From Flavobacteriaceae bacterium (GTDB lineage Bacteria > Bacteroidota > Bacteroidia > Flavobacteriales > Flavobacteriaceae), in the NCBI GenBank assembly GCA_028277085.1, contig JANQHL010000105.1:1-47517 (forward strand): DNA of 47,517 nucleotides, read 5' to 3'. Position numbers and translations under genes: made by a program. The notes under the pieces are model-generated. The model had not been told where the DNA came from and searched no databases. It was given only the letters and a program-made list of their open reading frames with translations. The stretch's first letter is position 1, and the number at the start of each line of letters is the position of its first letter. Of the stretch, positions 7,529 to 16,131 are shown one piece after another.

Positions 7529-9250
7529 ATGAAAGAAACCACAGACTTTTCCCGATTAGAGGAAATGCAGGAGGAACAATTAGCTATTCCCAAGCATAAA
7601 CTACACCACTGGAGCCACTTTGCAGGGCTTTATGCTGCCGAGCACGTGGCTGCCACAGAATTTGTAATCGGAGCAACCTTTGTCGCTTTAGGTGCCAAGA
7701 CCATGGATATTATAATTGGTCTTCTCATCGGAAATATTTTAGCAGTGCTAAGCTGGACATTGATTACCTCGCCAATCGCCGTTGATACTCGCTTGAGTCT
7801 TTACACCTATCTTAAAAAGATTGCGGGCAAGAAAATGTCTTACCTATATGATTGGGCAAATGTGCTGATTTTTACAGTTATTTCGGGTGCCATGGTAACC
7901 GTTTCGGCCACAGCAGTTCGGTTTGCTTTCGAGATTCCGGCACAATTAGACTGGTATCCTACAAATGTTTGGTTTGTACTGATTGTTGTGATGGTTGGTC
8001 TATTCGCCGTATTTGTTGCCATGTTTGGCTTCAATGCTGTTTCTGAATTTTCCGGGATCTGTGCCCCCTGGCTGTTTACCATGTTTGCAAGTGGGGCAAT
8101 GGTATTATTACCTGCCTTGTCCTTGTCGGTAATTGGCAAAACGGTACCAGAAAACTGGTTAGAACTGATTAACATTGGAAATCAATCGATATGGACTGGG
8201 GTCAATAGCAATGGTGAACCGGGTATCGGATTGTTGGAAGTCATTGGTTTCGCATGGGCGGCAAATACTATTACTCATTTTGGATTGATCGATATGGCAT
8301 TGCTACGATTCGCCAAAAAGAAAATCTATGGTCTGGCGACAAGTTCGGGTATGATGTTTGGGCATTATATTGCCTGGATTGCTGCTGGCATCATGGGCGC
8401 AGGTGCTGCCGTTATTTTAGGAAAAACAATTGTTGAACTCGACCCAGGGGACGTAGCCTACTACGCATTGGGTTGGTCGGGATTTGTAATTGTGATAGTA
8501 GCTGGCTGGACCACAGCAATTACCAATTTATATCGGGCAGGATTGGCTGCACAAGCTATCTTTTACAATCATTCAAGAAAGAAGACTACCCTGTTGGTGG
8601 GTCTGGTAATGGTTGTAATCGCTTGTTTTCCTTTTGTGTTTTCGCAAATTTTACCTCTACTTACCTATGCGGGTCTAATTGTCGTTCCCGTCGGTTCCAT
8701 TGTATTCGCAGAGCACCAAATTTTTCCAAGAATCGGGTATACGAGGTATTGGTCTAAATTCCAGAATTTCGAGCATAGCCTACCTGCCGTTGCTTCCTGG
8801 GGCCTGGGCCTTGTATTTGGATTTGGCCTGAATTATCTAGATGTGATGTCCTTTTATTATTTATTTATCCCCACCTGGGTTTTTACCATCATCCTCTATA
8901 CATTCCTGGCCGGGCGATATGGTGCAAAAAAGTCGTATCCTGATGCAGAAGCTAAAGAATTACAATTCAACCAGCTGGTCGAAAAATACCAAGAGAAATT
9001 GGCCGAAAAACAGCCTGTTGCTACCAAAGATCATTCCCTGTTTTCTAAAATTTTAAAGATGATTGCGGTTGTTGCTTTGGGAATAACCTTGGTACTAGCA
9101 GGAATAGTATTATTGGGGAGCGACCGTGAAAGTGATTACGTTGCCAATCGGGAAACCTTTTACTTCTATGGCTTTATTTGTACGGTTGTTTATTTTGTTA
9201 CTGCCTATTGGGCTATGAAAAGAGGCAAAGCCAGCCATTCTACAAACTAA
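7529..9250 (+). CDS. NCS1-family (purine-cytosine permease type) cation symporter
   Basis: 573 residues from the ATG at 7529 (MKETTDFSRLEEM). The frame is open further upstream to 7448, but that part reads through repeat-like DNA and adds no membrane segment. About 12 hydrophobic segments are visible. The N-terminal block HHWSHFAGLYAAEHVAATEF followed by GATFVALGAKTMDIIIGLLIGN is typical of nucleobase:cation symporter-1 proteins of the cytosine permease branch. The C-terminus is longer than in CodB, with a charged stretch (about 490-525) before two last helices. The next gene starts 12 bp later and encodes a mannitol-dehydrogenase-family enzyme, so the true substrate may be a polyol or sugar acid rather than a base. 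That reassignment is inference. Confidence 0.82.
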   Translation: MKETTDFSRLEEMQEEQLAIPKHKLHHWSHFAGLYAAEHVAATEFVIGATFVALGAKTMDIIIGLLIGNILAVLSWTLITSPIAVDTRLSLYTYLKKIAGKKMSYLYDWANVLIFTVISGAMVTVSATAVRFAFEIPAQLDWYPTNVWFVLIVVMVGLFAVFVAMFGFNAVSEFSGICAPWLFTMFASGAMVLLPALSLSVIGKTVPENWLELINIGNQSIWTGVNSNGEPGIGLLEVIGFAWAANTITHFGLIDMALLRFAKKKIYGLATSSGMMFGHYIAWIAAGIMGAGAAVILGKTIVELDPGDVAYYALGWSGFVIVIVAGWTTAITNLYRAGLAAQAIFYNHSRKKTTLLVGLVMVVIACFPFVFSQILPLLTYAGLIVVPVGSIVFAEHQIFPRIGYTRYWSKFQNFEHSLPAVASWGLGLVFGFGLNYLDVMSFYYLFIPTWVFTIILYTFLAGRYGAKKSYPDAEAKELQFNQLVEKYQEKLAEKQPVATKDHSLFSKILKMIAVVALGITLVLAGIVLLGSDRESDYVANRETFYFYGFICTVVYFVTAYWAMKRGKASHSTN

Positions 9251-9262
9251 CAACTCATCGAA

Positions 9263-10735
9263 ATGGAATTGACTCAAAGTAATCTATCAGCAATTGCCAA
9301 AAAAATACCCTGCCCATCCTACGATAGGGTATCTCTGAAAACAGGCATAGTCCACATAGGTGTAGGCGGGTTTCACCGATCGCATCAGGCTTATTTCATG
9401 CATCGGCTACTGGAGAAATACCATCAGCTGGAATGGGGCATCTGTGGTGTTGGCCTGCGAGAAGGCGACAGGACGATAAGCCAGATATTCAAAGAACAGG
9501 ATTGCCTTTATACACTGGTGACCCAGTACCCTGATGGATCAGAAAAAAATGAGGTGATAGGTTCCATTCATGAATTTCTACTGGCAGCGGATGCACCTGA
9601 TTTAGTAATTGATAAAATGGCTCATCCCGACATTAAAATTGTTTCGCTTACCATTACGGAAGGAGGTTATAACTTCAATACCAGTACCGGAGCATTTAAT
9701 TTTGATAGTGCTGACATACAGCATGAATTAGCCTATCCCCATGAGCCTAAAACAGTCTATGGGTACCTAACGGCAGCATTGAGAAAACGCAAATCGAATG
9801 GGCTGCCTCCTTTTACGATTTTGTCATGCGATAACATCCAGCACAATGGCCATATCGCTCGGGAAATGGTGCTGTCTTTTGCAATAAAACAGAATGCGGA
9901 GTTGGCGGAATGGATTGCTAAAGAGGTTTCGTTTCCCAACACCATGGTAGACAGAATTACCCCAGTAACAACACCTGAAGTTATCGAGTACCTGAAAACC
10001 AACTATGACTTGAAGGATCAATGGCCGGTTGTCTGTGAACCCTTTATTCAATGGGTGGTAGAAGATGACTTCTGTAACGGGCGACCACCACTTGAAAAGG
10101 TTGGGGTACAGATTGTGACCGACGTAACCCCATACGAAACAATGAAAATTCGCCTGTTGAATGCAGGACATTCGGTTTTGGGAATCCCTGGTGCCATACA
10201 CGGATATCCGACCATAAACGCCTGCATGATGGATCAAGTTATGGCCACCTTCATGCGAAAATTTATGGATGTGGAAGTTACCTCTGTTTTGGGCGCTATA
10301 GAAGGCATTGATATTGAAAAATATAAAGACAAGCTGGAAGAGCGTTTTGCCAACCCAAATATCAAGGACAGTGTAAGTCGTATTTGTTCTGAAAGTTCCG
10401 CTAAGCTGCCGAAGTTTTTAATTCCAACTATATCGGAAAATTTGGCATCCGGAGGAAGTATCAAATACGCCACCTTCATTTTGGCAGCCTGGTGTTTTTA
10501 CAGTGATAAAGGAATCAATGAAAAGGGTGAAACTTTAGAGATTATTGATGCGCAAAAAGAGGAACTAACCCGTACCGCTAAAAACACAGCAAATAACCGG
10601 GCGGCTTTCCTTAACCAACCTGAAATCTTTGGAGAACTTTCAAATAATGAACGATTTGTGAAAGCATATACTTCTGCGGTCCAAAATATTTACAAAGAGG
10701 GGGACATCAGAAAGTTGATGAGTAACATATTGTGA
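9263..10735 (+). CDS. Mannitol 2-dehydrogenase family oxidoreductase
   Basis: 490 residues, the usual length for the polyol-specific long-chain dehydrogenases. An N-terminal Rossmann motif GVGGFHRSH (33-41) binds NAD(P). The catalytic segment K295-x4-N300-x2-H303 (KIRLLNAGH) is intact. Members oxidise mannitol to fructose, arabinitol to xylulose, or reduce fructuronate or tagaturonate; sequence alone does not decide between them. The enzyme is cytoplasmic. It is coupled to the permease gene upstream (12 bp gap) and followed by a hairpin at 10759, making a two-gene uptake-and-oxidation unit. Confidence 0.88.
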   Translation: MELTQSNLSAIAKKIPCPSYDRVSLKTGIVHIGVGGFHRSHQAYFMHRLLEKYHQLEWGICGVGLREGDRTISQIFKEQDCLYTLVTQYPDGSEKNEVIGSIHEFLLAADAPDLVIDKMAHPDIKIVSLTITEGGYNFNTSTGAFNFDSADIQHELAYPHEPKTVYGYLTAALRKRKSNGLPPFTILSCDNIQHNGHIAREMVLSFAIKQNAELAEWIAKEVSFPNTMVDRITPVTTPEVIEYLKTNYDLKDQWPVVCEPFIQWVVEDDFCNGRPPLEKVGVQIVTDVTPYETMKIRLLNAGHSVLGIPGAIHGYPTINACMMDQVMATFMRKFMDVEVTSVLGAIEGIDIEKYKDKLEERFANPNIKDSVSRICSESSAKLPKFLIPTISENLASGGSIKYATFILAAWCFYSDKGINEKGETLEIIDAQKEELTRTAKNTANNRAAFLNQPEIFGELSNNERFVKAYTSAVQNIYKEGDIRKLMSNIL

Positions 10736-10758
10736 CCTTAAATATCAATTCTTTGACA

Positions 10759-10787
10759 GAAGGCTCGGATTTGAAATCCGGGCCTTC
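10759..10787 (+). terminator. Hairpin after the dehydrogenase gene
   Basis: GAAGGC pairs with GCCTTC and CGGATTT with AAATCCG around a single G, 13 bp in all with one mismatch. No clear T-run follows. Same tip (ATTTGAAAT) as the hairpin at 2321-2357. Confidence 0.5.
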
Positions 10788-10800
10788 CGTTCGATGATAA

Positions 10801-10850
10801 GAAAAAACCATCGGCTTTCACCGATGGCTTTAGTCTCACTTCGCTCCCCC
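10801..10850 (-). repeat. Second tRNA-Asn tail plus terminator, tRNA body missing
   Basis: On the minus strand this reads AGGGGGAGCGAAGTGAGACT followed by a hairpin (CCATCGG / CCGATGG) and a T-run. It matches the tail of the intact tRNA-Asn (acceptor 3' strand, GCGAAGTGAGAC, hairpin), but upstream of AGGGGGA the tRNA body is replaced by repeat DNA. It is best read as the 3' end of a lost tRNA copy. Confidence 0.6.
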
Positions 10851-10980
10851 TCACTTCGACCGGCTCAGTGCATCGGCTGGGCTCCCTTCGACTAGGCTCA
10901 GGGTAAACTCGCTCGGGATAAACCTGTCTGCATACCAAAGGCATGTAAACCGACAGGCAGGCTTCTCGCCCAGTCTTTCT
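10851..10980. repeat. Composite intergenic palindromic repeat, copy 4
   Basis: The fullest copy: CACTTCGACCGGCTCAGTG, CCCTTCGACTAGGCTCAGGG, GTAAACTCGCTCGGGATAAA, then a palindrome (CCTGTC ... GACAGG, 10923-10961) carrying an inner hairpin TGCATACC-aaa-GGCATGTA, then GCTTCTCGCCCAG. It lies between two tRNA-tail segments. Confidence 0.8.
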
Positions 10981-10984
10981 CACG

Positions 10985-11015
10985 AAAAAAGCCATCCACT
11001 ATCGTGGATGGCTTT
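10985..11015 (-). terminator. Rho-independent terminator of the tRNA-Asn unit
   Basis: AAAGCCATCCAC (10988-10999) pairs perfectly over 12 bp with GTGGATGGCTTT (11004-11015) around TATC. On the minus strand a run of six T follows. It lies 12 bp after the tRNA 3' end. Confidence 0.88.
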
Positions 11016-11026
11016 GGTCTCACTTC

Positions 11027-11101
<75 letters not shown>

Positions 11102-11131
11102 ATATTTTTTAAACTTTTCCCTCTTGTCTCG

Positions 11132-11196
11132 AGATGCTCTATCCCCGTCCGACCGGTGAACCCGTTCATCCGGGCGGGCAACTGAGCTAAGGAGGA
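11132..11196 (-). pseudogene. tRNA-Asn 5' fragment with a palindrome in the D loop
   Basis: On the minus strand the acceptor 5' strand and D stem (CCTCCTTAGCTCAGTTG) match the intact tRNA, and TAGAGCATCT resumes after 37 extra bases at 11142-11178. The insert is palindromic (CCCGCCCGG-a-TGAAC-gg-GTTCA-c-CGG...CGGG). Similarity stops after the 5' anticodon strand, so no functional tRNA can form. Confidence 0.75.
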
Positions 11197-11276
11197 ATAA
11201 ATATTCTATTCTTTATCTAATTTTTAGAACTTTTTCCTTAAATACGCTTTCTGCCGGATGCAACTTAAGCTCAGTG

Positions 11277-11311
11277 CTGAGCCCTGCCTGCCGGCAGGCA
11301 GGTAAGGAGGA
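11277..11311 (-). pseudogene. tRNA-Asn 5' fragment with a 20-bp perfect palindrome
   Basis: On the minus strand TTCCTCCTTA matches the 5' end of tRNA-Asn and GCTCAG resumes after the insert at 11283-11302, CCTGCCTGCCGGCAGGCAGG, which is its own reverse complement. The insert falls between the acceptor stem and the D stem. Similarity is lost after the D stem. Confidence 0.65.
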
Positions 11312-11323
11312 ATAACATAATTT

Positions 11324-11359
11324 GGCGGGCTTGCCCGCCGTAGCCTTTGCGAAGGCGGG
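11324..11359. repeat. Double palindrome in the tRNA leader
   Basis: GGCGGGC-tt-GCCCGCC (perfect 7-bp arms) followed by the near-palindrome CCTTTGCGAAGG and GCGGG. It lies between the tRNA promoter and the broken tRNA copies and would be transcribed as a strong hairpin. Confidence 0.7.
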
Positions 11360-11361
11360 TG

Positions 11362-11392
11362 CAAATATAGCCGATTCTTTAATAGACTACAA
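11362..11392 (-). promoter_or_regulatory. Bacteroidota-type promoter of the tRNA-Asn unit
   Basis: On the minus strand TTG (11392-11390), a spacer of exactly 20 nt, then TATATTTG (11369-11362), matching the TTG / TAnnTTTG consensus. It directs transcription through the hairpin element and both broken tRNA copies to the intact tRNA. Confidence 0.75.
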
Positions 11393-11408
11393 GCAAAAAA
11401 ATCAATTT

Positions 11409-12764
11409 CTATTTAAAAACCGCCTTGTAAATATCATTACCATTGGCAAACAGCAATAAGGCGATGAGTAAGAAGAAGCCCACCATTTGAGCGTACTCCA
11501 AAAACTTATCGCTGGGCTTTCTTCCGGACACCATTTCGTATAACAAAAAGGCCACATGTCCGCCATCCAGGGCTGGAATGGGTAGGATGTTCATAAACGC
11601 CAGAATAATGGAAATCAAAGCTGTGGTTGACCAAAAGGCTGCCCAGTTCCAGGTATCCGGAAAGATCTTTCGGATCGCATCGAAACCACCAACGCCTTTA
11701 TAGGCTCCCGTAGAAGGGTTAAAAATTAAGGCCAATTGTTCGGCATACCCGGTTAAGGTCTCAACACCTCGGTTAATTCCAGCAGGTATGGCCTCTAAAA
11801 ATGAATATTGGATCTCTTCTATTTCAAAATACCCTTTGGCTTGCAGTTCTTCCAGCGTTAAGCCTTTCAGCCCAACCCCCAGTTTTGCCTCATCATCGAC
11901 CTTAGCCGTTACGGTGCGTTCAAAACCGTCTTCTCCTTTAACCAACATCGCAACCTCTTGCCCCTTAAAGTCCTCCAATAACGGAGCAACCTGATCAAAG
12001 TAATTTGCCGGTCGACCATTAATGGCTTGTACTTCATCGCCTTCTCTCAGATCCACCCCGGTATTATGTGAGCCTTTTGAAACTTCGCTAATAATGAAGG
12101 GTTGTCGCATACTCAAAAAACGGATCTTATCCTCATCCTCTAACAGTGTTGAGATAAAATCTGAGGGCAGCTCATTTTCGATAATCTGCCCATCCCGCTC
12201 AACGGTAATGCTATTGGCGGTGAACAGCTCTCCATAAACACTTTGAAACGACTTCAACTTTTCGCCGTCTATGGCTAAAATTTTATCACCGGTTTGGATA
12301 CCAACTTTATCGCCTATGTTTTTCTCAACTACCCATACCCCATCCTTTAGGCTGTCCATCCGGATATACTCATCCCCATATTGATAAGCCATTCCGATAT
12401 AAATAATTACCGCCAAAATAAAGTTGACCGTAACTCCGCCTAACATGATAATGAGTCGTTGCCAGGCCGGTTTGCTACGAAACTCCCAGGGTTTGGGTTC
12501 CTCCTTCATTTGCTCCGTATCCATGCTTTCGTCAATCATCCCGGCAATTTTGACATATCCCCCCAAAGGCAACCACCCTATTCCATATACTGTCTCCCCT
12601 ATTTTCTTTTTGAACAAGGAAAACTTTATGTCGAAGAAAAGGTAGAACTTCTCCACCCGGGTCTTAAATAATTTTGCAGGAATAAAATGTCCAAGCTCGT
12701 GCAGTACGATCAAAAAGGACAGACTCATAAAGAACTGAATAACTTGTATGGCAATGGGGCTCAT
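11409..12764 (-). CDS. rseP: RIP metalloprotease RseP (site-2 protease)
   Basis: 451 residues, typical length. The zinc motif HELGH (H22-H26) lies in the first membrane helix, and the third ligand motif NILPIPALDGGHV lies near residue 400 in a C-terminal helix. Between them are two PDZ-like domains (around GVWVVEKNIGDKVGIQTGDK and VSKGSHNTGVDLREGDEVQAI). RseP cuts membrane-bound anti-sigma factors and leftover signal peptides within the inner membrane after a first cut in the periplasm. The FecR-like and HEAT-type anti-sigma proteins in this window are conceivable substrates, but that is only inference. It is followed on its strand by the tRNA-Asn unit. Confidence 0.95.
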   Translation of the reverse strand: MSPIAIQVIQFFMSLSFLIVLHELGHFIPAKLFKTRVEKFYLFFDIKFSLFKKKIGETVYGIGWLPLGGYVKIAGMIDESMDTEQMKEEPKPWEFRSKPAWQRLIIMLGGVTVNFILAVIIYIGMAYQYGDEYIRMDSLKDGVWVVEKNIGDKVGIQTGDKILAIDGEKLKSFQSVYGELFTANSITVERDGQIIENELPSDFISTLLEDEDKIRFLSMRQPFIISEVSKGSHNTGVDLREGDEVQAINGRPANYFDQVAPLLEDFKGQEVAMLVKGEDGFERTVTAKVDDEAKLGVGLKGLTLEELQAKGYFEIEEIQYSFLEAIPAGINRGVETLTGYAEQLALIFNPSTGAYKGVGGFDAIRKIFPDTWNWAAFWSTTALISIILAFMNILPIPALDGGHVAFLLYEMVSGRKPSDKFLEYAQMVGFFLLIALLLFANGNDIYKAVFK

Positions 12765-12881
12765 TCTTGTTTCTAGCGTTTAAACCGCACAAAAGTACAT
12801 TTTTGCCAAAGCTTTTAAAAACATCCTAGGAATCCCTACTCTTTTTTAAGAAAGTTTTAGGGGCAATCTTCGTCTCGTTTC

Positions 12882-12913
12882 TTGCAAAAATGAGGGGTTA
12901 GGCCGTAATTTTG
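12882..12913 (+). promoter_or_regulatory. Promoter of the SCO1-like gene, leaving almost no leader
   Basis: TTG at 12882-12884, spacer 21 nt, then TAATTTTG at 12906-12913. The expected transcription start, about seven bases further, falls at the ATG at 12920. An in-frame TTG at 12911 lies inside the -7 box, so it cannot be the start codon. Confidence 0.65.
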
Positions 12914-12919
12914 CAGGCC

Positions 12920-13594
12920 ATGCGCAAGTTTTTTGCCAAATACCGTTTTTTTGCTGTCGTTTTCTCGCTGATCTCCCTTGTGATCATTTATTTCATCTAT
13001 GATGCGCTGCAGCCGAACAAACGTTTACCAGTCTATCAACCTTCTATGGTAAACCCGGAATTGGTGGACAGCACACTCCACTACAAAAAGAAGTACCATA
13101 CCATCGCTAATTTTGAACTGATCAATCAAAACGGCGATACTATCACAGAACAGGATTATGAAGGAAAGATCTACGTGGCCGATTTTTTCTTTACCACCTG
13201 CCCCACTATTTGCCCCATAATGACCAAAAATATGGCCACTATACAAGGGAATATCCTGGAAGATGACAATGTTCTATTACTGTCCCATTCCGTTACCCCG
13301 CAAATCGACTCCGTACCGCAACTTAAAAAATATGCTATCGAAAAAGGAGTGGTGGACGCCAAATGGAATTTGGTTACCGGCGATAAAAAACAAATCTACG
13401 AGCTTGCCCGAAAGTCCTATTTAGCGGTAAAGACGGATGGGGATGGAGGACCCTTCGATATGATCCATACTGAAAACTTTATCCTAGTAGACAAGGAAAA
13501 ACGCATTCGCGGATTTTATGACGGCACCAATCCGGAAGACATTGAAAAATTACTTTTGGACCTTACTATCTTAAAGAATTCTTACGGGGAATAA
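12920..13594 (+). CDS. SCO1/SenC-family thioredoxin-fold protein
   Basis: 224 residues from ATG 12920 (MRKFFAKYRF). An N-terminal membrane anchor (about 9-30) places the domain in the periplasm. The copper-binding motif CPTIC (C94, C98) and the distal histidine (H183 in DMIHTENFILVD) are all present, so copper binding should be intact. Family members deliver copper to the CuA site of cytochrome c oxidase or act as thiol-disulphide partners. The gene lies upstream of feoAB but has its own promoter, and a feoA promoter candidate follows it, so it is probably a separate unit. Confidence 0.92.
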   Translation: MRKFFAKYRFFAVVFSLISLVIIYFIYDALQPNKRLPVYQPSMVNPELVDSTLHYKKKYHTIANFELINQNGDTITEQDYEGKIYVADFFFTTCPTICPIMTKNMATIQGNILEDDNVLLLSHSVTPQIDSVPQLKKYAIEKGVVDAKWNLVTGDKKQIYELARKSYLAVKTDGDGGPFDMIHTENFILVDKEKRIRGFYDGTNPEDIEKLLLDLTILKNSYGE

Positions 13595-13612
13595 CATTTC
13601 TTTTTTTTACCT

Positions 13613-13620
13613 TACTTTTG
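13613..13620 (+). promoter_or_regulatory. Candidate -7 box for feoAB
   Basis: TACTTTTG fits TAnnTTTG and lies 32 bp before the feoA start. No good -33 TTG is seen at the right distance, so activation by a regulator is possible. No Fur-like dyad was recognised. Confidence 0.4.
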
Positions 13621-13652
13621 CTGTTAATTAAAATCAGTCTAAATAAACACGA

Positions 13653-13895
13653 TTGACAAGCATAGCATCGCTTAAACAAGGTCAGCAGGGAATTATCCAG
13701 GAATTTGAAGACGATATCATGCCCATTAAGCTAATGGAGCTAGGATGCTTGCCTGGAAACGCCGTACAACTGGTGCAGGTAGCCCCATTGGGTGATCCGT
13801 TATATATCAATGTCAACGGCTCCCATATTGCGATACGGCGGTCGATAGCCAATCGTATTCCCTTAGCGCTTCTTGACGATACCCCAATCCCATGA
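13653..13895 (+). CDS. feoA: Ferrous iron transport protein FeoA
   Basis: 80 residues with the SH3-like FeoA fold: SLKQGQQGIIQEFED, then IMPIKLMELGCLPGNAVQLVQVAPLGDPLYINVNG (shown here in motif form only in part) and a final RRSIANRIPL. The start is TTG at 13653; no ATG is available before residue 30, and the N-terminal residues are needed for the fold. FeoA is a small cytoplasmic protein needed for FeoB activity. Its stop overlaps the feoB ATG by 4 bp (ATGA), showing translational coupling. Confidence 0.93.
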   Translation: MTSIASLKQGQQGIIQEFEDDIMPIKLMELGCLPGNAVQLVQVAPLGDPLYINVNGSHIAIRRSIANRIPLALLDDTPIP

Positions 13896-16129
13896 GTAAA
13901 AACATCAATGTTGCCCTCATTGGGAATCCCAATACCGGAAAAACCTCCGTTTTCAATCAACTTACCGGGCTGAAACAAAAAGTTGGAAACTACCCGGGTA
14001 TTACCGTTGAAAAAAAAGAAGGTGTTTGCAAGCTCCCACGAGGGGTAAAAGCACATATTTTGGACCTTCCGGGCACTTATAGCCTAAATACCACCTCCCT
14101 GGATGAAAGCGTGGTCGTTGAATTATTGTTGAACAAAAACAATAAAAATTATCCGGATGTTGCTGTAGTAATCAGCGATGTGGAAAACCTGAAACGTAAC
14201 CTCCTGCTTTTCACCCAGATCAAAGACCTAAAGATCCCCACCATTCTCGTGATCAACATGGCCGATATGATGCCGAAAAAGGGGATTTCGTTAAATGTCT
14301 CCTTGCTTGAAAAAAAGTTGGACACCAAGATTGCCCTGGTGAGCACCCGTAAAGGCACAGGGATTGAACAGATAAAGGAGTTGATCTTAAACTATAAAAC
14401 GTTATCTACACAACCTAATTTAAACGCCTCAACGATTGCCCCCAACTACTTTGAGCGACTACAACGGGCATTCCCAAATGAAGAGCTCTACAAGCTTTGG
14501 CTGGTGATTACCCAGGATGTGAACTTCATGCCTATTGAGAAGAAGCGTATTGAGGATGCCACCTCCTTTTCCACAAAATCCAAAACCGAGTTAAAAAAAC
14601 TGCAGCATAAGGAAACGGTATTGCGGTACCAATTCATCAACAAGGTGTTAAAGGAAACCTACCTGGTTGATTTCAAGGCTGCCAAAGGGGTTCGGGCCAC
14701 TTTAGATAAAATATTAACGCATCGGATATTTGGTTACCTTATTTTTTTCCTGATCCTATTACTCATTTTTCAAGCCATTTTTGACTGGAGCACCTACCCA
14801 ATGGATTTTATAGATGCACAGTTTGCAGCCATGAGTGAATGGATCAAAGCGACCCTCCCTGAAGGCATACTAACAAACCTGCTAGCAGAGGGAATACTGG
14901 CGGGAATAGGAGGGATAGTCATCTTTATTCCCCAAATCGCTTTTTTGTTTCTCTTTATTGCGTTGTTGGAAGAGTCCGGCTATATGAGTAGAGTGGTATT
15001 CTTAATGGATAAAGTGATGCGCCCTTTTGGGCTAAGTGGAAAAAGTGTGGTTCCCCTAATTTCCGGAACCGCCTGTGCTATTCCCGCGGTTATGGCTACC
15101 CGGACTATCGAAAACTGGAAAGAGCGATTGATTACTATTTTAGTAGTTCCGTTTACTACCTGTTCTGCCCGACTCCCGGTGTATTTGATTCTCATCTCCC
15201 TGGTGATCCCCAAGGGACGCTTTCTAGGCCTAAGCTACCAGGCCCTCACCTTAATGGTGCTGTATATTCTTGGTTTTGTCACCGCCATTTTGGCCGCTAA
15301 GGTGCTGAATGCTATCCTAAAGGTAAAAAGCCGATCGTTTTTCATGATTGAGATGCCTACCTATCGTCTTCCCCTCTTAAAAAATGTAGGATATACGGTT
15401 ATTGAAAAGACTAAAAGCTTTGTTTTTGGCGCGGGTAAGATCATTTTAGCCATCTCTATAGTATTGTGGTTCCTGGGATCAAATGGTCTTTCGAAGGATT
15501 TTACCAATGCGGAACAAATCGTTACCGAACGTATTCAAAAGAACGGACTAAACGATTATAGTAAAAACTATATCAAAAAGAATCTTGCTATTTACGCCGC
15601 TACACTCAAAACCGGTCTCCCAACCGATCGGGGGACGCTCACCCCACAAGCTGCGCAAGATTCATTGCAGTTGTTAACCCGCATCCTCAGCGAAAGCGCC
15701 AAAAACCAGGAGATCGCAAGTCATCGGCTGGAACATTCCTATATTGGATACGCCGGCAAAGCCATTGAACCTCTTGTAAAACCGCTGGGATATGATTGGA
15801 AAATTGGCATTGCGGTATTAACCTCATTTGCCGCCCGCGAAGTATTTGTTGGGACCCTGGCTACCATTTACAGTGTTGGGAGTGACCAGGAAGAAACGAT
15901 AAAAAACCGTATGGCTGCTGAACTTGCTCCAGGAGGGAAACAACCTCTGTTCAACCTGGCCTCAGGGATTTCCTTAATGTTATTTTATGCCTTTGCTATG
16001 CAATGTATGAGTACTTTGGCTATCGTAAAACGGGAAACGAATTCCTGGAAATGGCCGTTACTACAATTGGCATTTATGTCGGTATTTGCGTATCTTGTAG
16101 CTTTGGCAGCCTACCAAATACTCCATTAG
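13892..16129 (+). CDS. feoB: Ferrous iron transporter FeoB
   Basis: 745 residues. The N-terminal G domain has G1 GNPNTGKT (11-18), G3 DLPGTY (from D58) and G4 NMAD (122-125; the usual NKxD has M in place of K, as in other FeoB). A helical regulatory domain follows. From about 275 two Gate-type membrane blocks are visible, including the Cys-containing GTACAIPAVMATRTI and TTCSARLPVY, typical of FeoB. A charged insert (about 535-610) lies between them. It imports Fe(II) across the inner membrane. It overlaps feoA by 4 bp and is followed after 2 bp by a small Cys-rich membrane protein. Confidence 0.96.
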   Translation: MSKNINVALIGNPNTGKTSVFNQLTGLKQKVGNYPGITVEKKEGVCKLPRGVKAHILDLPGTYSLNTTSLDESVVVELLLNKNNKNYPDVAVVISDVENLKRNLLLFTQIKDLKIPTILVINMADMMPKKGISLNVSLLEKKLDTKIALVSTRKGTGIEQIKELILNYKTLSTQPNLNASTIAPNYFERLQRAFPNEELYKLWLVITQDVNFMPIEKKRIEDATSFSTKSKTELKKLQHKETVLRYQFINKVLKETYLVDFKAAKGVRATLDKILTHRIFGYLIFFLILLLIFQAIFDWSTYPMDFIDAQFAAMSEWIKATLPEGILTNLLAEGILAGIGGIVIFIPQIAFLFLFIALLEESGYMSRVVFLMDKVMRPFGLSGKSVVPLISGTACAIPAVMATRTIENWKERLITILVVPFTTCSARLPVYLILISLVIPKGRFLGLSYQALTLMVLYILGFVTAILAAKVLNAILKVKSRSFFMIEMPTYRLPLLKNVGYTVIEKTKSFVFGAGKIILAISIVLWFLGSNGLSKDFTNAEQIVTERIQKNGLNDYSKNYIKKNLAIYAATLKTGLPTDRGTLTPQAAQDSLQLLTRILSESAKNQEIASHRLEHSYIGYAGKAIEPLVKPLGYDWKIGIAVLTSFAAREVFVGTLATIYSVGSDQEETIKNRMAAELAPGGKQPLFNLASGISLMLFYAFAMQCMSTLAIVKRETNSWKWPLLQLAFMSVFAYLVALAAYQILH

Positions 16130-16131
16130 TT

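Noticed and set aside
13595-13652. Riboswitch or Fur box before feoA
   Set aside because: Only 58 bp are available and no conserved dyad or riboswitch pattern was recognised.
16003-16131. Longer version of the FeoB-associated protein
   Set aside because: It overlaps the 3' end of feoB in a different frame; the 47-residue protein from 16132 has the full family plan.
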